This document shows, one piece after another, positions 7,315 through 15,866 of a DNA stretch of 64,000 bases (its first letter is position 1; the number at the start of each line of letters is the position of its first letter). Under the pieces are notes generated by a model. It was given only the letters and a program-made list of their open reading frames with translations. It searched no databases and was not told where the DNA came from. The position numbers and the translations under genes are program-made. The DNA comes from Brotaphodocola catenula (lineage in GTDB: Bacteria > Bacillota > Clostridia > Lachnospirales > Lachnospiraceae): the NCBI GenBank assembly GCA_020686985.1, contig JAJEPU010000017.1:1-64000 (forward strand), read 5' to 3'.

Positions 7315-8412
7315 ATGAAATTACCGAACGGCTACGGAAGTGTAGTAAAACTATCTGGAAAAAGAAGAAAACCTTGGATGGTTCGTAAAACCACAGGCTA
7401 TCGCATTGATCCAGTCAAAGAAAAGAAAGTAAATGAATATATTATTATTGGATATGCCGCCACAAAAACAGAGGGATTGCAAATGTTGGCTGATTATAAT
7501 CGGAATCCTTATGATACCAAGGCAGCCAAAATGACTTTTGATGAAGTGTATGAGGAATGGTCTAAGAAAAAATTTCCTACGGTATCCGAAAGCAATATCA
7601 AAGGATATAAGGCATCTTACAAAACATGTGGCATTCTTTACAACCGAGTTTTTAAAGATTTAAAACTGGCAGACTTACAACAGGTTATTGACACCTGCGG
7701 AAAGAATTTTCCCACATTGAAGAAAATCAAAATCCTGTTCAACCAGTTATATGAATTTGCATTGAAGAATGACATCTGCAACAAAGATTATTCTACTTTT
7801 GTTGAAATCGCCCAGTACAAAGACCGCAATCCAAACAAGCATACACGTACAAAATTCACGAAAGAAGAAGTTGCAAAAGTCTGGACAATGAAAGAGGACA
7901 AATACTATCAGATCATCCTCATGCTGCTCTATAATGGCACACGTATCTCCGAATTTCTTGATTTGAAGAAAGAAAATGTGCATTTGGAAGAACAGTATTT
8001 TGATGTAATTGACAGCAAAACAGAAAACGGAATCCGAAAAGTTCCGATTGCTGATAAGCTCCTGCCTTACTATAAAGACTGGTATAATTCTTGTCCTGAT
8101 TGCGAATATCTTCTTCATACAGAGGATGGCAAAAGATTTCTTTATCGCAATTACTATGACAGCTATTGGACTCCTCTTGTGGAACAGATTGGAATTGACC
8201 GTACACCACATTGTACCCGGCATACGTGTATTTCCATGTTATCGGAAGCTGGTGTTCAGGATACAACAATCAAGAAAATTGTGGGGCACTCCGGTGCTAT
8301 GACTTTGACAGAAAAAGTTTATACTCACTTAGATATGCAGGTTCTTGTAGACGCAATCAACAAAACCTTAGAAAATGAGGACAGCGTAACTGCCGATACA
8401 AAATCTGCATAA
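7315..8412 (+). CDS. int: Tyrosine recombinase/integrase of the IME
   Basis: A 365-aa phage-type integrase for site-specific insertion and excision of the IME. Catalytic residues visible: R210 (NGTRISEFLDL), H299 and R302 (PHCTRHTC), H325 (IVGHSG) and Y336 (EKVYTHLD). The N-terminal half carries an AP2-like region (NGYGSVVKLSGKRRKPWMVRK) and a SAM-like core-binding domain from about residue 72. An AAGGAGG lies 9 nt upstream of the ATG. No excisionase is obvious; the small HTH proteins of the leftward operon are candidates. Confidence 0.93.
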   Translation: MKLPNGYGSVVKLSGKRRKPWMVRKTTGYRIDPVKEKKVNEYIIIGYAATKTEGLQMLADYNRNPYDTKAAKMTFDEVYEEWSKKKFPTVSESNIKGYKASYKTCGILYNRVFKDLKLADLQQVIDTCGKNFPTLKKIKILFNQLYEFALKNDICNKDYSTFVEIAQYKDRNPNKHTRTKFTKEEVAKVWTMKEDKYYQIILMLLYNGTRISEFLDLKKENVHLEEQYFDVIDSKTENGIRKVPIADKLLPYYKDWYNSCPDCEYLLHTEDGKRFLYRNYYDSYWTPLVEQIGIDRTPHCTRHTCISMLSEAGVQDTTIKKIVGHSGAMTLTEKVYTHLDMQVLVDAINKTLENEDSVTADTKSA

Positions 8413-8417
8413 CAAAA

Positions 8418-8454
8418 AGGACACTCTCCAGTGTCTATCACCGAAAAGTGTCCT
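8418..8454 (+). terminator. Terminator after the IME integrase
   Basis: aggacact (8418-8425) pairs with agtgtcct (8447-8454), followed by atatttttt. A shorter alternative hairpin (gacact/agtgtc, 8420-8435) uses the same left arm. Confidence 0.65.
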
Positions 8455-8473
8455 ATATTTTTTAGATATTTTT

Positions 8474-8570
8474 GTTGCAAACGTGTTGCAAATGCGTTGC
8501 GAACTGAGTAAATTCCACCGCTTTTCACCACATCTGACAACTCCACAAACCCTTGTAAAACAAGGATTTG
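8474..8570. repeat. Tandem 11-bp repeats and a palindrome near the IME right end
   Basis: Three contiguous 11-mers (gttgcaaacgt, gttgcaaatgc, gttgcgaactg; 8474-8506) are followed by an imperfect inverted repeat (caaacccttg 8546-8555 and caaggatttg 8561-8570). Between an integrase gene and an element junction, the 11-mers are good candidates for arm-type integrase sites and the palindrome for the core region of the attachment site. The matching left attachment site is not in the window. Confidence 0.45.
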
Positions 8571-8607
8571 AACGTAAATCCGAGTTCCGAAGATTATCTC
8601 TTTGTGA

Positions 8608-8721
8608 ACTGAAATTAACTTTTATGGAAATGTGGTGCTGCCCTTTGTAGACCATTTCCCGAAAGATACCGAGCTTTACCGCATTATGACGACGAAGCCG
8701 GAGGAAGTGAGCAGCCTATGA
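8608..8721 (+). pseudogene. C-terminal remnant of a VirB4-like conjugation ATPase
   Basis: After an in-frame TGA at 8605-8607 a frame of 37 codons ends at TGA 8719-8721 and reads GNVVLPFVDHFPKDTELY followed by RIMTTKPEEV. This matches, from memory, the conserved extreme C-terminus of Firmicute VirB4/TraE-type ATPases, which precede the methyltransferase and CHAP genes in Tn1549-like ICEs. It overlaps the next gene by ATGA. The rest of the gene is absent here, presumably split by the IME. Confidence 0.6.
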
Positions 8722-9677
8722 AAACAGACGTGATTATCAACCGGGACGCGCTTTGTGCTTTGCAGGAATTACCCAGTGAAAGCGTCCATTGCTGCGTTAC
8801 AAGCCCGCCGTACTTTGCGCTGCGGGACTATGGGCTTGACGCACAAATCGGACAGGAGGATACGCCGGAACAGTATATTGACAGGCTGACCTCTGTTTTT
8901 CGCGAGCTTTACCGGGTGCTTAGAAAGGACGGTACGTTATGGCTGAATATCGCAGACACCTATTGCGGCACAGGAAATAAAGGCGGCTATGCTGACCCAA
9001 AAAACCCAAAGGGACGCACCGGACAGCGGATTGCAAGGAACAGCCGCGTTACCGGCTGCAAACAAAAGGACTTAATCGGTATTCCCTGGCTCTTGGCGTT
9101 TTCCCTACGGGAACAGGGGTGGTATCTACGGAGCGATATTATATGGCAAAAACAAAATCCTATGCCGGAAAGCTGCAAAGACCGCCCGACCCGCTGCTAT
9201 GAACATATCTTCCTGCTTTCAAAGGAAAAGAAATATTACTATGACGCTGCCGCCATTGCAGAACCCTTAGCACCTACTACCGCAGAACGGTATCGCAGAG
9301 CGCGCAGCACCAACAGCAAATACACACAGGAAATACCCGGACAAGGAAAGGTGCAGGGACTAAACCGACCGCGGGACGGTGGCTACTATGACGACGCGCT
9401 CATGCCGACCACGCGGAACAAGCGGGACGTGTGGCTGATTAACACTGTCCCATATAAAGGGGCGCATTTTGCAGCTTTTCCCCCGAAATTAGCGGAAACC
9501 TGTATCTTGGCGGGCTGTCCCAAAGGTGGGATTGTCATAGACCCGTTTTTCGGAAGCGGAACCACAGGATTTGCAGCAAAAAGCCTTGACCGCCATTATA
9601 TCGGGATTGAATTAAATGCAGAATATTGCGCCCTTGCGAGGGCGCGGATTGGAGGTGCAGGACTATCAAGCAATTAA
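8718..9677 (+). CDS. Site-specific DNA methyltransferase (N4-cytosine / N6-adenine type)
   Basis: A 319-aa amino-methyltransferase of the beta class: catalytic TSPPYFALRDYG near the N-terminus (residues about 28-39) and the AdoMet-binding DPFFGSGTTGFAA near the C-terminus, with a target-recognition region between. No restriction enzyme gene is adjacent, so it probably protects incoming ICE DNA from host restriction, complementing the ArdA/ArdC protein downstream. Its ATG overlaps the virB4 stop by 4 bp, which keeps it in the transfer operon. Confidence 0.92.
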   Translation: MKTDVIINRDALCALQELPSESVHCCVTSPPYFALRDYGLDAQIGQEDTPEQYIDRLTSVFRELYRVLRKDGTLWLNIADTYCGTGNKGGYADPKNPKGRTGQRIARNSRVTGCKQKDLIGIPWLLAFSLREQGWYLRSDIIWQKQNPMPESCKDRPTRCYEHIFLLSKEKKYYYDAAAIAEPLAPTTAERYRRARSTNSKYTQEIPGQGKVQGLNRPRDGGYYDDALMPTTRNKRDVWLINTVPYKGAHFAAFPPKLAETCILAGCPKGGIVIDPFFGSGTTGFAAKSLDRHYIGIELNAEYCALARARIGGAGLSSN

Positions 9678-11608
9678 AACCACGCGATAAAATCACACAG
9701 AAAATGACCCGCGACGGGCTTATCGAGGTAAACGAAACACAGCAGACCGCCGAGCGTATCAGCAGCCGGGAAGCAGACAGCGACTTTTCACAGCCGGACA
9801 GTGCCGCAGCGGAACGCGTCATAGAACATCTTGACGCAGCACATACCCGAAAAGCAAACAAAAAGGAAGTCAAAAAAGAGCAGGAAGCTACTGCTTTGCG
9901 TACTTCCACTTCCCGCTTACAGTTTACCGAGGAAGAACGGGCAACGCCGGAACTGGAAACTTACATCAAAAAATCGGAAAAAGCCGCTGACCGACTGGAC
10001 GCAGCAAAGGCAGCTATCCCAAAGCAAAAGAAACTGGTTAAGGAGCGCACCTTTGACGAAGCCGCAGGAAAGGCAAAGACCCGCCTGCACTTTGAGGAAC
10101 AGGAAAAGCCGATACCCGGCGGCAAAGCCCACAGCAACCCGTTATCCCGCCCCGCGCAGGAAGCGGGTATTTTTGTTCACAACAAAATCCACAGCGTCGA
10201 GAAAGACAATTCCGGCGCGGAGGGCGCGCACAAATCGGAGGAACTTGCCGAGCGCGGCGCAAGGTACGGGACAAGGAAATTCAAACAGGGCTACCGCAGC
10301 CATAAGCTGAAACCCTACCGGGAAGCAGCAAAGGCAGAAAAGGCAGCGTTCAAGGCAAATGTGAACTTCCAGTATCACAAAGTCTTGCAGGAAAATCCTC
10401 AGCTTACAAGCAATCCCTTTTCCCGGTTTATGCAGAAACAAAAAATCAAACGCCAGTATGCAAAAACTGTAAAGAAAGGCGGTGCAGCCACCGCCAAAGC
10501 AACCGCCGGAGCGTCACAGACAGCAGCAAAGAAAGCGGCTGCCTTTGTAGGGCGACACCCGGCGGGCGTGATAATCGCTATCGCCGCGCTGCTTCTGTTC
10601 ATCATGGTATCAGTAGGGCTTTCCTCTTGTGGGGCAATGTTTTCCGGCAGCATGAACAGCGTGTTAGGGACTTCCTACACGTCCGAGGACAGCGACCTTG
10701 TGGCAACGGAACAGAGCTATGCTGCAATGGAAAACGAACTGCAAAGTGAGATTGACAATATCGAAACCACCCACAGCGGCTATGATGAATACCGCTATGA
10801 CCTTGACACTATCGGGCATAACCCACACGAACTTGCGTCTTATCTGACCGCCCTTTTACAGAGCTACACCCCACAGAGCGCACAGGCAGAGCTAAAACGG
10901 CTGTTCGGCTTACAGTACACCTTGACGCTGACGGAAGAAATCGAGATACGCACCACCACCGACGAGGAGGGCAACGAGGAAGAATACGAATACCGTATCT
11001 TGAACGTGAAGCTGACAAACAAGCCGATTGCTTCCCTTGCGGAAGAACTGCTGAACCCACAGCAGTTTGAAATGTTCAAAGTGTACTTACAGACACAGGG
11101 CAACAAACCGTTGATTTTTGGCGGCGGCTCTCCCGACGGCAGCCCCTCCGAGGATTTAAGCGGCGTGGAGTTTGTAAACGGCACACGTCCCGGAAACCCG
11201 GAGTTTATGGAGCTTGCAAAACAGCAAGTCGGAAACGTGGGCGGTTATCCCTATTGGAGTTGGTATGGCTTTAACAGCCGCGTGGAATGGTGCGCCTGCT
11301 TTGTGTCATGGTGCTACAATCAAGCCGGAAAAAGCGAACCCCGCTTTGCAGGCTGCGAATGGCAGGGCGTTCCTTGGTTCCAGTCAAGGGGACAATGGGG
11401 CGCGCGGGGCTATGAGAATATCGCACCGGGCGACGCTATCTTTTTCGATTGGGATTTAGACGGTGTTGCAGACCATGTGGGGCTTGTGCTTGGCAGGGAC
11501 GGAAGCCGCGTCTATACCGTTGAGGGCAATTCCGGCGACGCCTGCAAGATAAAGAGCTATGACCTTAACTATCAATGTATCAAAGGCTATGGGCTGATGA
11601 ACTGGTAA
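9665..11608 (+). CDS. CHAP-type cell-wall hydrolase of the conjugation apparatus (CD1107-like)
   Basis: About 648 aa: a long basic, Ala/Lys-rich N-terminal region, one membrane segment (about 298-320, GVIIAIAALLLFIMVSVGL), then an outer part ending in a CHAP/NlpC-like amidase domain with the catalytic Cys in WCACFVSWC (about 540) and His in DGVADHVGLVLG. It would open peptidoglycan for the mating channel. The start is odd: GGAGG at 9651-9655 is correctly placed for codon 9665-9667, which is ATC followed by KQLKPRDKITQKM, where relatives start with ATG. TTG 9626 and ATG 9704 are alternative starts. Confidence 0.88.
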   Translation: MKQLKPRDKITQKMTRDGLIEVNETQQTAERISSREADSDFSQPDSAAAERVIEHLDAAHTRKANKKEVKKEQEATALRTSTSRLQFTEEERATPELETYIKKSEKAADRLDAAKAAIPKQKKLVKERTFDEAAGKAKTRLHFEEQEKPIPGGKAHSNPLSRPAQEAGIFVHNKIHSVEKDNSGAEGAHKSEELAERGARYGTRKFKQGYRSHKLKPYREAAKAEKAAFKANVNFQYHKVLQENPQLTSNPFSRFMQKQKIKRQYAKTVKKGGAATAKATAGASQTAAKKAAAFVGRHPAGVIIAIAALLLFIMVSVGLSSCGAMFSGSMNSVLGTSYTSEDSDLVATEQSYAAMENELQSEIDNIETTHSGYDEYRYDLDTIGHNPHELASYLTALLQSYTPQSAQAELKRLFGLQYTLTLTEEIEIRTTTDEEGNEEEYEYRILNVKLTNKPIASLAEELLNPQQFEMFKVYLQTQGNKPLIFGGGSPDGSPSEDLSGVEFVNGTRPGNPEFMELAKQQVGNVGGYPYWSWYGFNSRVEWCACFVSWCYNQAGKSEPRFAGCEWQGVPWFQSRGQWGARGYENIAPGDAIFFDWDLDGVADHVGLVLGRDGSRVYTVEGNSGDACKIKSYDLNYQCIKGYGLMNW

Positions 11609-11639
11609 AGCAGCCCCAAAAAGAAAGGAGAAATGACCT

Positions 11640-11909
11640 ATGGCAAACAATAAAATCGACCGTATCAATAAGGAAATCGCAAAGACCCGCGAGAAAATCA
11701 CAGAGTATCAGAACAAGTTAAAAGGACTGGAAGCGCAGAAAACCGAAGCGGAAAACCTTGAAATCGTGCAGCTTGTACGAGCTATGCGTCTGACCCCGCA
11801 GGAACTGAACGCTATGCTGTCCGGCAGCGGTATTCCCGGCATGAACGCCGCACACGCTACCGAAGCGGCAGACTACGAAGAACAGGAGGAAAATGCAGAT
11901 GAAGAATAA
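11640..11909 (+). CDS. DUF4315-family ICE protein
   Basis: An 89-aa protein: an N-terminal coiled coil (IDRINKEIAKTREKITEYQNK, with heptad spacing) and the segment MRLTPQELNAMLSG typical of DUF4315. These proteins sit between the CHAP hydrolase and DUF4366 genes in Tn1549-like ICEs; their function is unknown. It has a strong AAAGGAG site and overlaps the next gene by about 11 bp. Confidence 0.85.
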   Translation: MANNKIDRINKEIAKTREKITEYQNKLKGLEAQKTEAENLEIVQLVRAMRLTPQELNAMLSGSGIPGMNAAHATEAADYEEQEENADEE

Positions 11910-12627
11910 ACTGAAAAAGACCATGACTGCCCTTTGTGCCGCCCTTATCCTTATGGGCGGTTTTTCTGTCCCTGCCTATGCACAGGGCGCAGCCACAGAG
12001 CCGCCCGCAGGGGACGCGACTAACGACAGCAACGTAGTTGTGGAGGAAAAAGAGGAAACGCCGCCCCTTACCCCAAAGGGAAACGCAACACTGGTTGACG
12101 ATTACGGCGGCAATAAGCAGCTTATCACTGTTACCACCAAAGGCGGCAACTATTTCTATATCCTCATTGACCGCGCCGCCGAGGGCGAACAGACCGTACA
12201 TTTCCTAAATCAAGTGGACGAAGCCGACCTTATGGCACTGACCGAAAACGGCGAAGCTGCCAAAAAGCCGGAAATCTGTAACTGTACGGAGAAATGCGAA
12301 GCCGGAAAGGTAAACACGTCCTGCCCGGTATGTGTTACCAGTATGACAGGCTGCACAGGCAAAGAACCTACCCCAACACCAACCGAGCAGCCGGAAGAAC
12401 CGAAAGGAAAAGGCGGCAATCCCGGTGTGGTGCTTGCCTTAGTCCTCTTTGCCCTGCTTGGTGGCGGCGCAGCGTTCTACTACTTTAAGTTTCTAAAGCC
12501 GAAGCAGAATGTAAAGGGCGATACCGACCTTGAAGATTTTGAATTTGAGGACTACGACGAGGACGAGCCGGAAGCAGATACCGGGGAAACTCCCGAAGAT
12601 GAAGAAACGGAGGAAGAAACCCTATGA
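11899..12627 (+). CDS. DUF4366-family membrane-anchored ICE protein
   Basis: About 242 aa: signal peptide (KKTMTALCAALILMGGFSVPAYAQG), an extracellular domain with FYILIDRAAEGEQTVHFLNQVDEADL typical of DUF4366, a Cys cluster (CNCTEKCEAG ... CPVC), a Pro/Thr-rich linker, a C-terminal membrane helix (VVLALVLFALLGGGAAFYY) and a very acidic cytoplasmic tail. It is probably part of the outer face of the conjugation complex. ATG 11893 or 11899 are both compatible with the AGGAGG at about 11886. Confidence 0.85.
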   Translation: MKNKLKKTMTALCAALILMGGFSVPAYAQGAATEPPAGDATNDSNVVVEEKEETPPLTPKGNATLVDDYGGNKQLITVTTKGGNYFYILIDRAAEGEQTVHFLNQVDEADLMALTENGEAAKKPEICNCTEKCEAGKVNTSCPVCVTSMTGCTGKEPTPTPTEQPEEPKGKGGNPGVVLALVLFALLGGGAAFYYFKFLKPKQNVKGDTDLEDFEFEDYDEDEPEADTGETPEDEETEEETL

Positions 12628-12806
12628 CCCTGTTTACCGACAATCCCTTTGAAAAGATGATGATACAGAAACCGAACGGGCGGCGTGATAATGCTCCGCC
12701 TGTTCCTTATCCCCCGGCTTGCGCTTCCTGCCCTTACAAGGGACAGTCCCCTTGTGTTGGGTATTGCATTAGAAAGATTGAAGCAAAACGACAGCCGGAA
12801 CGATAA
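12624..12806 (+). CDS. Small Cys-rich ICE protein
   Basis: A 60-aa protein with four Cys arranged as CASCPYKGQSPCVGYC, a possible metal-binding knuckle, and a basic tail. The ATG overlaps the DUF4366 stop (ATGA), so it is translationally coupled. Short proteins of this kind recur at this place in Tn1549-like ICEs; I know of no function. Confidence 0.7.
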   Translation: MTLFTDNPFEKMMIQKPNGRRDNAPPVPYPPACASCPYKGQSPCVGYCIRKIEAKRQPER

Positions 12807-12904
12807 AAAGATGTACTTTCGATATGGAATATGATATAATTGTTCCAACCATAGGAAATGATAGAGTTAAACAAATTTTTAGAGTAAGCAAAGGAGATAA
12901 AAAT

Positions 12905-13528
12905 ATGTTACCCCTTTCTGATATTCTTATTCGCTCAATAAGTGGATATGTGTTTATAGTTCCAGTTTTTATATTGTATTTCTTATACCTTAAAAAATCA
13001 GGAAGAAAGCAAAGCCTTCTCCATATTACTGCTGTATTTTTATTCTATTATTATCTTTTCGGGATTTTGACCGTAACAGGTATTGGTTATACAAGCACAA
13101 TATCATTTCGTCCGAGGATTTCTCTGATTCCGTTTCTCGGTATGATAAGTGGACCAATAGATACCATACTGAATGTTGTTTTATTTGTTCCTTTTGGATT
13201 TTTTCTGCCGTTGCTGTATAAGAAATATCATCACATAAAGACTGTTGTATTAACTGGTTTTCTGTTCTCTTTATCTGTTGAAATTGTTCAGATGTTTGGT
13301 TGGGGTTCAACAGATATAAATGACCTTATTACAAATACAGTTGGAGTCTGTTTAGGATATTTGGTTTATTATTTGCTATCAAAAGTCTTGCCTAATAATT
13401 TAAGAAAACAATTTCAATCTGAGAATGTCAATGATATGGTCGAAGTGCCTTTGTTTGCAATTTACACATTTATAATCATGGTTACAGTTCAACCTTGGGT
13501 AATCCATAGTTTACTCAATATTGGATAA
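12905..13528 (+). CDS. VanZ-like integral membrane protein
   Basis: A 207-aa protein with about five to six membrane segments and the VanZ hallmark NVVLFVPFGFFLPLL followed by SVEIVQMFGWGSTDINDLITNTVG. VanZ-like proteins include the accessory teicoplanin-resistance factor, but most family members have no proven role, so resistance should not be assumed. It is much more AT-rich than the transfer genes on either side and has its own TATAAT (12835-12840), suggesting a late cargo insertion. ATG 12905 has AAAGGAG 8 nt upstream. Confidence 0.85.
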   Translation: MLPLSDILIRSISGYVFIVPVFILYFLYLKKSGRKQSLLHITAVFLFYYYLFGILTVTGIGYTSTISFRPRISLIPFLGMISGPIDTILNVVLFVPFGFFLPLLYKKYHHIKTVVLTGFLFSLSVEIVQMFGWGSTDINDLITNTVGVCLGYLVYYLLSKVLPNNLRKQFQSENVNDMVEVPLFAIYTFIIMVTVQPWVIHSLLNIG

Positions 13529-13645
13529 ATTTTAGTTTTGTCAAATCATTTTACTATTTCATATCGCACAATTTTATACAATCACTTGTAGGAGCAATCG
13601 AAAAATCGGTTGCTCTTTTCTTTTACCCGAAAGGAGGATTTTTAT

Positions 13646-15736
13646 TTGATTTTAGTTATCGCAGAAAAGCCCAGTGTGGCGCAGACAATCGCTGCCGTAC
13701 TTGGGGCAAAGGAAAAGAAAGACGGATTTCTCACAGGAAGCGGCTATATCGTTTCTTGGTGTGTGGGACATTTGGTAGGGCTTGCGGAAGCTGCCGCTTA
13801 CGGGGAGCAGTATAAAAAGTGGAGCTATGACAGCTTACCGATTTTGCCGCAGGAATGGAAATACACCGTTTCCGCTGACAAGGAAAAGCAATTCAAAACC
13901 TTAAAGGAGCTTATGCACCGGGCAGACGTTTCCGAAGTCGTCAATGCCTGCGACGCAGGGCGCGAGGGAGAACTCATTTTCCGTTTTGTCTATGAAATGG
14001 CAGGCTGCAAGAAACCTATGCGCCGCCTTTGGATTTCTTCTATGGAGGACAGCGCAATCAAAGAGGGCTTTTCCTGTCTGAAGAACGGCAGGGATTATGA
14101 CCCTCTCTTTGCTTCCGCATTATGCAGGGCAAAAGCAGACTGGCTAATCGGTATCAATGCCACCCGCCTTTTTTCTGTCCTTTACAATCATACCTTGAAC
14201 GTGGGGCGCGTACAGACCCCGACCTTAAAAATGCTTGTTGACCGGGACGCAGCGATTACCACTTTCAAGAAAGAAAAATACTACCATGTACGCCTTGCAT
14301 TATCCGGCGCGGAAGCTGCAAGTGAACGAATTTCAAATAAGGCAGAAGCCGACGCATTAAAAACGACTTGCGAAGCGTCGCGGGCAGTATGTACTTCCCT
14401 TGTGAAAGAGAAAAAGACCGCAGCTCCGCCGAAGCTCTTTGACCTTACTTCTTTACAGAGGGAAGCAAACCGCCTGTTCGGATATACGGCAAAACAGACC
14501 CTTGACCTTGCACAAGCCTTGTATGAAAAGCGTTTGCTTACTTATCCGAGAACAGACAGCGCATTTCTGACCGACGACATGGGCGACACAGCGGCGGGCA
14601 TTATCAAGCTGCTTTGTGGGAAGTTTTCCTTTATGGCGGGAAAAGACTTCACGCCGGAACTTGGAAAGGTGCTGAACAGTAAAAAGGTATCAGACCACCA
14701 TGCCATTATCCCAACTATGGAGCTTGCAAAGACCGACCTTGCCGCGCTGCCGGAAAGCGAAAGGAATATCCTTACCCTTTCCGGGGCGCGTCTACTTATG
14801 GCGACCGCTGCACCGCATACCTTTGAAGCGGTTACGGCAGTCTTTGAATGTGCCGGACAGTCCTTTACCGCAAGGGGAAAAACGGTGCTGTCCGACGGGT
14901 GGAAAGAGATTGACCGAAGATACAGGGCAGCCTTAAAGAACAAGCCCGAAACGGACGACGCAGACAGCGACACAGAAAAGACCCTGCCGCCGTTTACCGA
15001 GGGACAAACCTTTGACAATCCGGCTGCAACGGTAACGGAGCATGACACAACACCGCCAAAGCCCCACAACGAAGCGTCGCTCCTTTCTGCTATGGAACGC
15101 GCCGGAAGTGAGGACACCGACCCGGACGCAGAACGCAAAGGGCTTGGAACTCCCGCCACCCGCGCCGCTGTCATTGAAAAACTGGTAAAGGGCGGCTTTG
15201 TGGAACGAAAAGGCAAGCAGCTACTTCCCACAAAAGACGGTATCAACCTTGTGTGCGTCCTGCCGGACACCTTGACAAGCCCGCAGCTTACCGCAGAATG
15301 GGAAAACAATCTGACGCAGATTGCAAAAGGCAAGGCAGACCCCGCCGCATTTATGGAGGGTATCGAGAATATGGCGCGGGAACTGGTAAAGACCTATCCG
15401 TTTCTTTCTGATGATAAAGCGCAGATGTTCAAGCCGGAACGGGAAGCGTTGGGAAGCTGCCCCCGCTGCGGTTCTCCTGTCTATGAGGGAAAGAAAAACT
15501 ACTATTGCAGCAACAAAGAATGTATCTTTACCATGTGGAAAAATGACCGTTTCTTTGAAGAACGAAAAGTAACCTTTACCCCGAAGATTGCCGCTGCACT
15601 CTTAAAATCCGGCAAGGTAAATGTGAAAAAGCTCTATTCCCCAAAGACAGGCAAAACCTACAACGGAACTATCGTATTGGCTGATACGGGCGGGAGATAT
15701 GTCAACTACCGCATTGAACTGCCGAAGAAAAAATAA
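13646..15736 (+). CDS. topB: DNA topoisomerase III, ICE-encoded
   Basis: A 696-aa type IA topoisomerase. The TOPRIM domain starts at ILVIAEKPSVAQTIA and includes DAGREGELI; the active-site tyrosine is Y300 in YPRTDS; a C-terminal zinc ribbon (CPRCG ... CSNKEC) begins at about 604. Such enzymes resolve tangled DNA during element replication or transfer. The start is TTG 13646 with AAGGAGG 8 nt upstream; the longer frame lacks homology. Confidence 0.95.
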   Translation: MILVIAEKPSVAQTIAAVLGAKEKKDGFLTGSGYIVSWCVGHLVGLAEAAAYGEQYKKWSYDSLPILPQEWKYTVSADKEKQFKTLKELMHRADVSEVVNACDAGREGELIFRFVYEMAGCKKPMRRLWISSMEDSAIKEGFSCLKNGRDYDPLFASALCRAKADWLIGINATRLFSVLYNHTLNVGRVQTPTLKMLVDRDAAITTFKKEKYYHVRLALSGAEAASERISNKAEADALKTTCEASRAVCTSLVKEKKTAAPPKLFDLTSLQREANRLFGYTAKQTLDLAQALYEKRLLTYPRTDSAFLTDDMGDTAAGIIKLLCGKFSFMAGKDFTPELGKVLNSKKVSDHHAIIPTMELAKTDLAALPESERNILTLSGARLLMATAAPHTFEAVTAVFECAGQSFTARGKTVLSDGWKEIDRRYRAALKNKPETDDADSDTEKTLPPFTEGQTFDNPAATVTEHDTTPPKPHNEASLLSAMERAGSEDTDPDAERKGLGTPATRAAVIEKLVKGGFVERKGKQLLPTKDGINLVCVLPDTLTSPQLTAEWENNLTQIAKGKADPAAFMEGIENMARELVKTYPFLSDDKAQMFKPEREALGSCPRCGSPVYEGKKNYYCSNKECIFTMWKNDRFFEERKVTFTPKIAAALLKSGKVNVKKLYSPKTGKTYNGTIVLADTGGRYVNYRIELPKKK

Positions 15737-15741
15737 CTGAA

Positions 15742-15841
15742 TAGCAAGCATAGGAAAAGAGTACCCTTTTCCGTAAAATCCCTGCTTTCTCTACCGAGAA
15801 CGGCGGGGATTTTTGCTTGTTGGGAAGTTTCCCAAACCCTC
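15742..15841 (+). repeat. Duplicated 100-bp leader, copy A (hairpins; terminator-like centre)
   Basis: The segment holds a first hairpin (ggaaaag/cttttcc, about 15753-15772), a central GC-rich repeat resembling a terminator for topB (aaatccc/gggattt), and a second hairpin (ttgggaa/ttcccaa, 15820-15835). Its outer thirds are almost identical to the minus-strand sequence 23515-23416, also exactly 100 bp. It ends 25 bp before the anti-restriction gene. Confidence 0.75.
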
Positions 15842-15866
15842 TGAAACCGAAGAAAGGAGGTTACAC

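Larger units (their letters stand above)
1..8607. mobile_element. Integrative mobilizable element (IME), left end outside the window
   Basis: Relaxase, candidate oriT, replication pair, repressor switch and tyrosine integrase form a coherent mobilizable unit with no conjugation-channel genes, so it would need a helper element. The right limit is inferred from the 38-codon virB4 tail that starts at 8608. The missing upstream part of that gene is not found anywhere in 1-1770, so the radical SAM, MarR and GNAT genes are probably cargo of this element and its left end lies outside the window. The exact borders are inference. Confidence 0.6.

Noticed and set aside
12905..13528. Evidence for a vancomycin-resistance operon from the VanZ-like gene
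   Set aside because: No vanH, vanA/B or vanX ligase or dipeptidase genes are present in the window, and the two-component system lies next to an exporter.
14542..15333. 263-codon minus-strand frame inside topB
   Set aside because: Fully inside a certain gene on the other strand, with biased composition typical of shadows.
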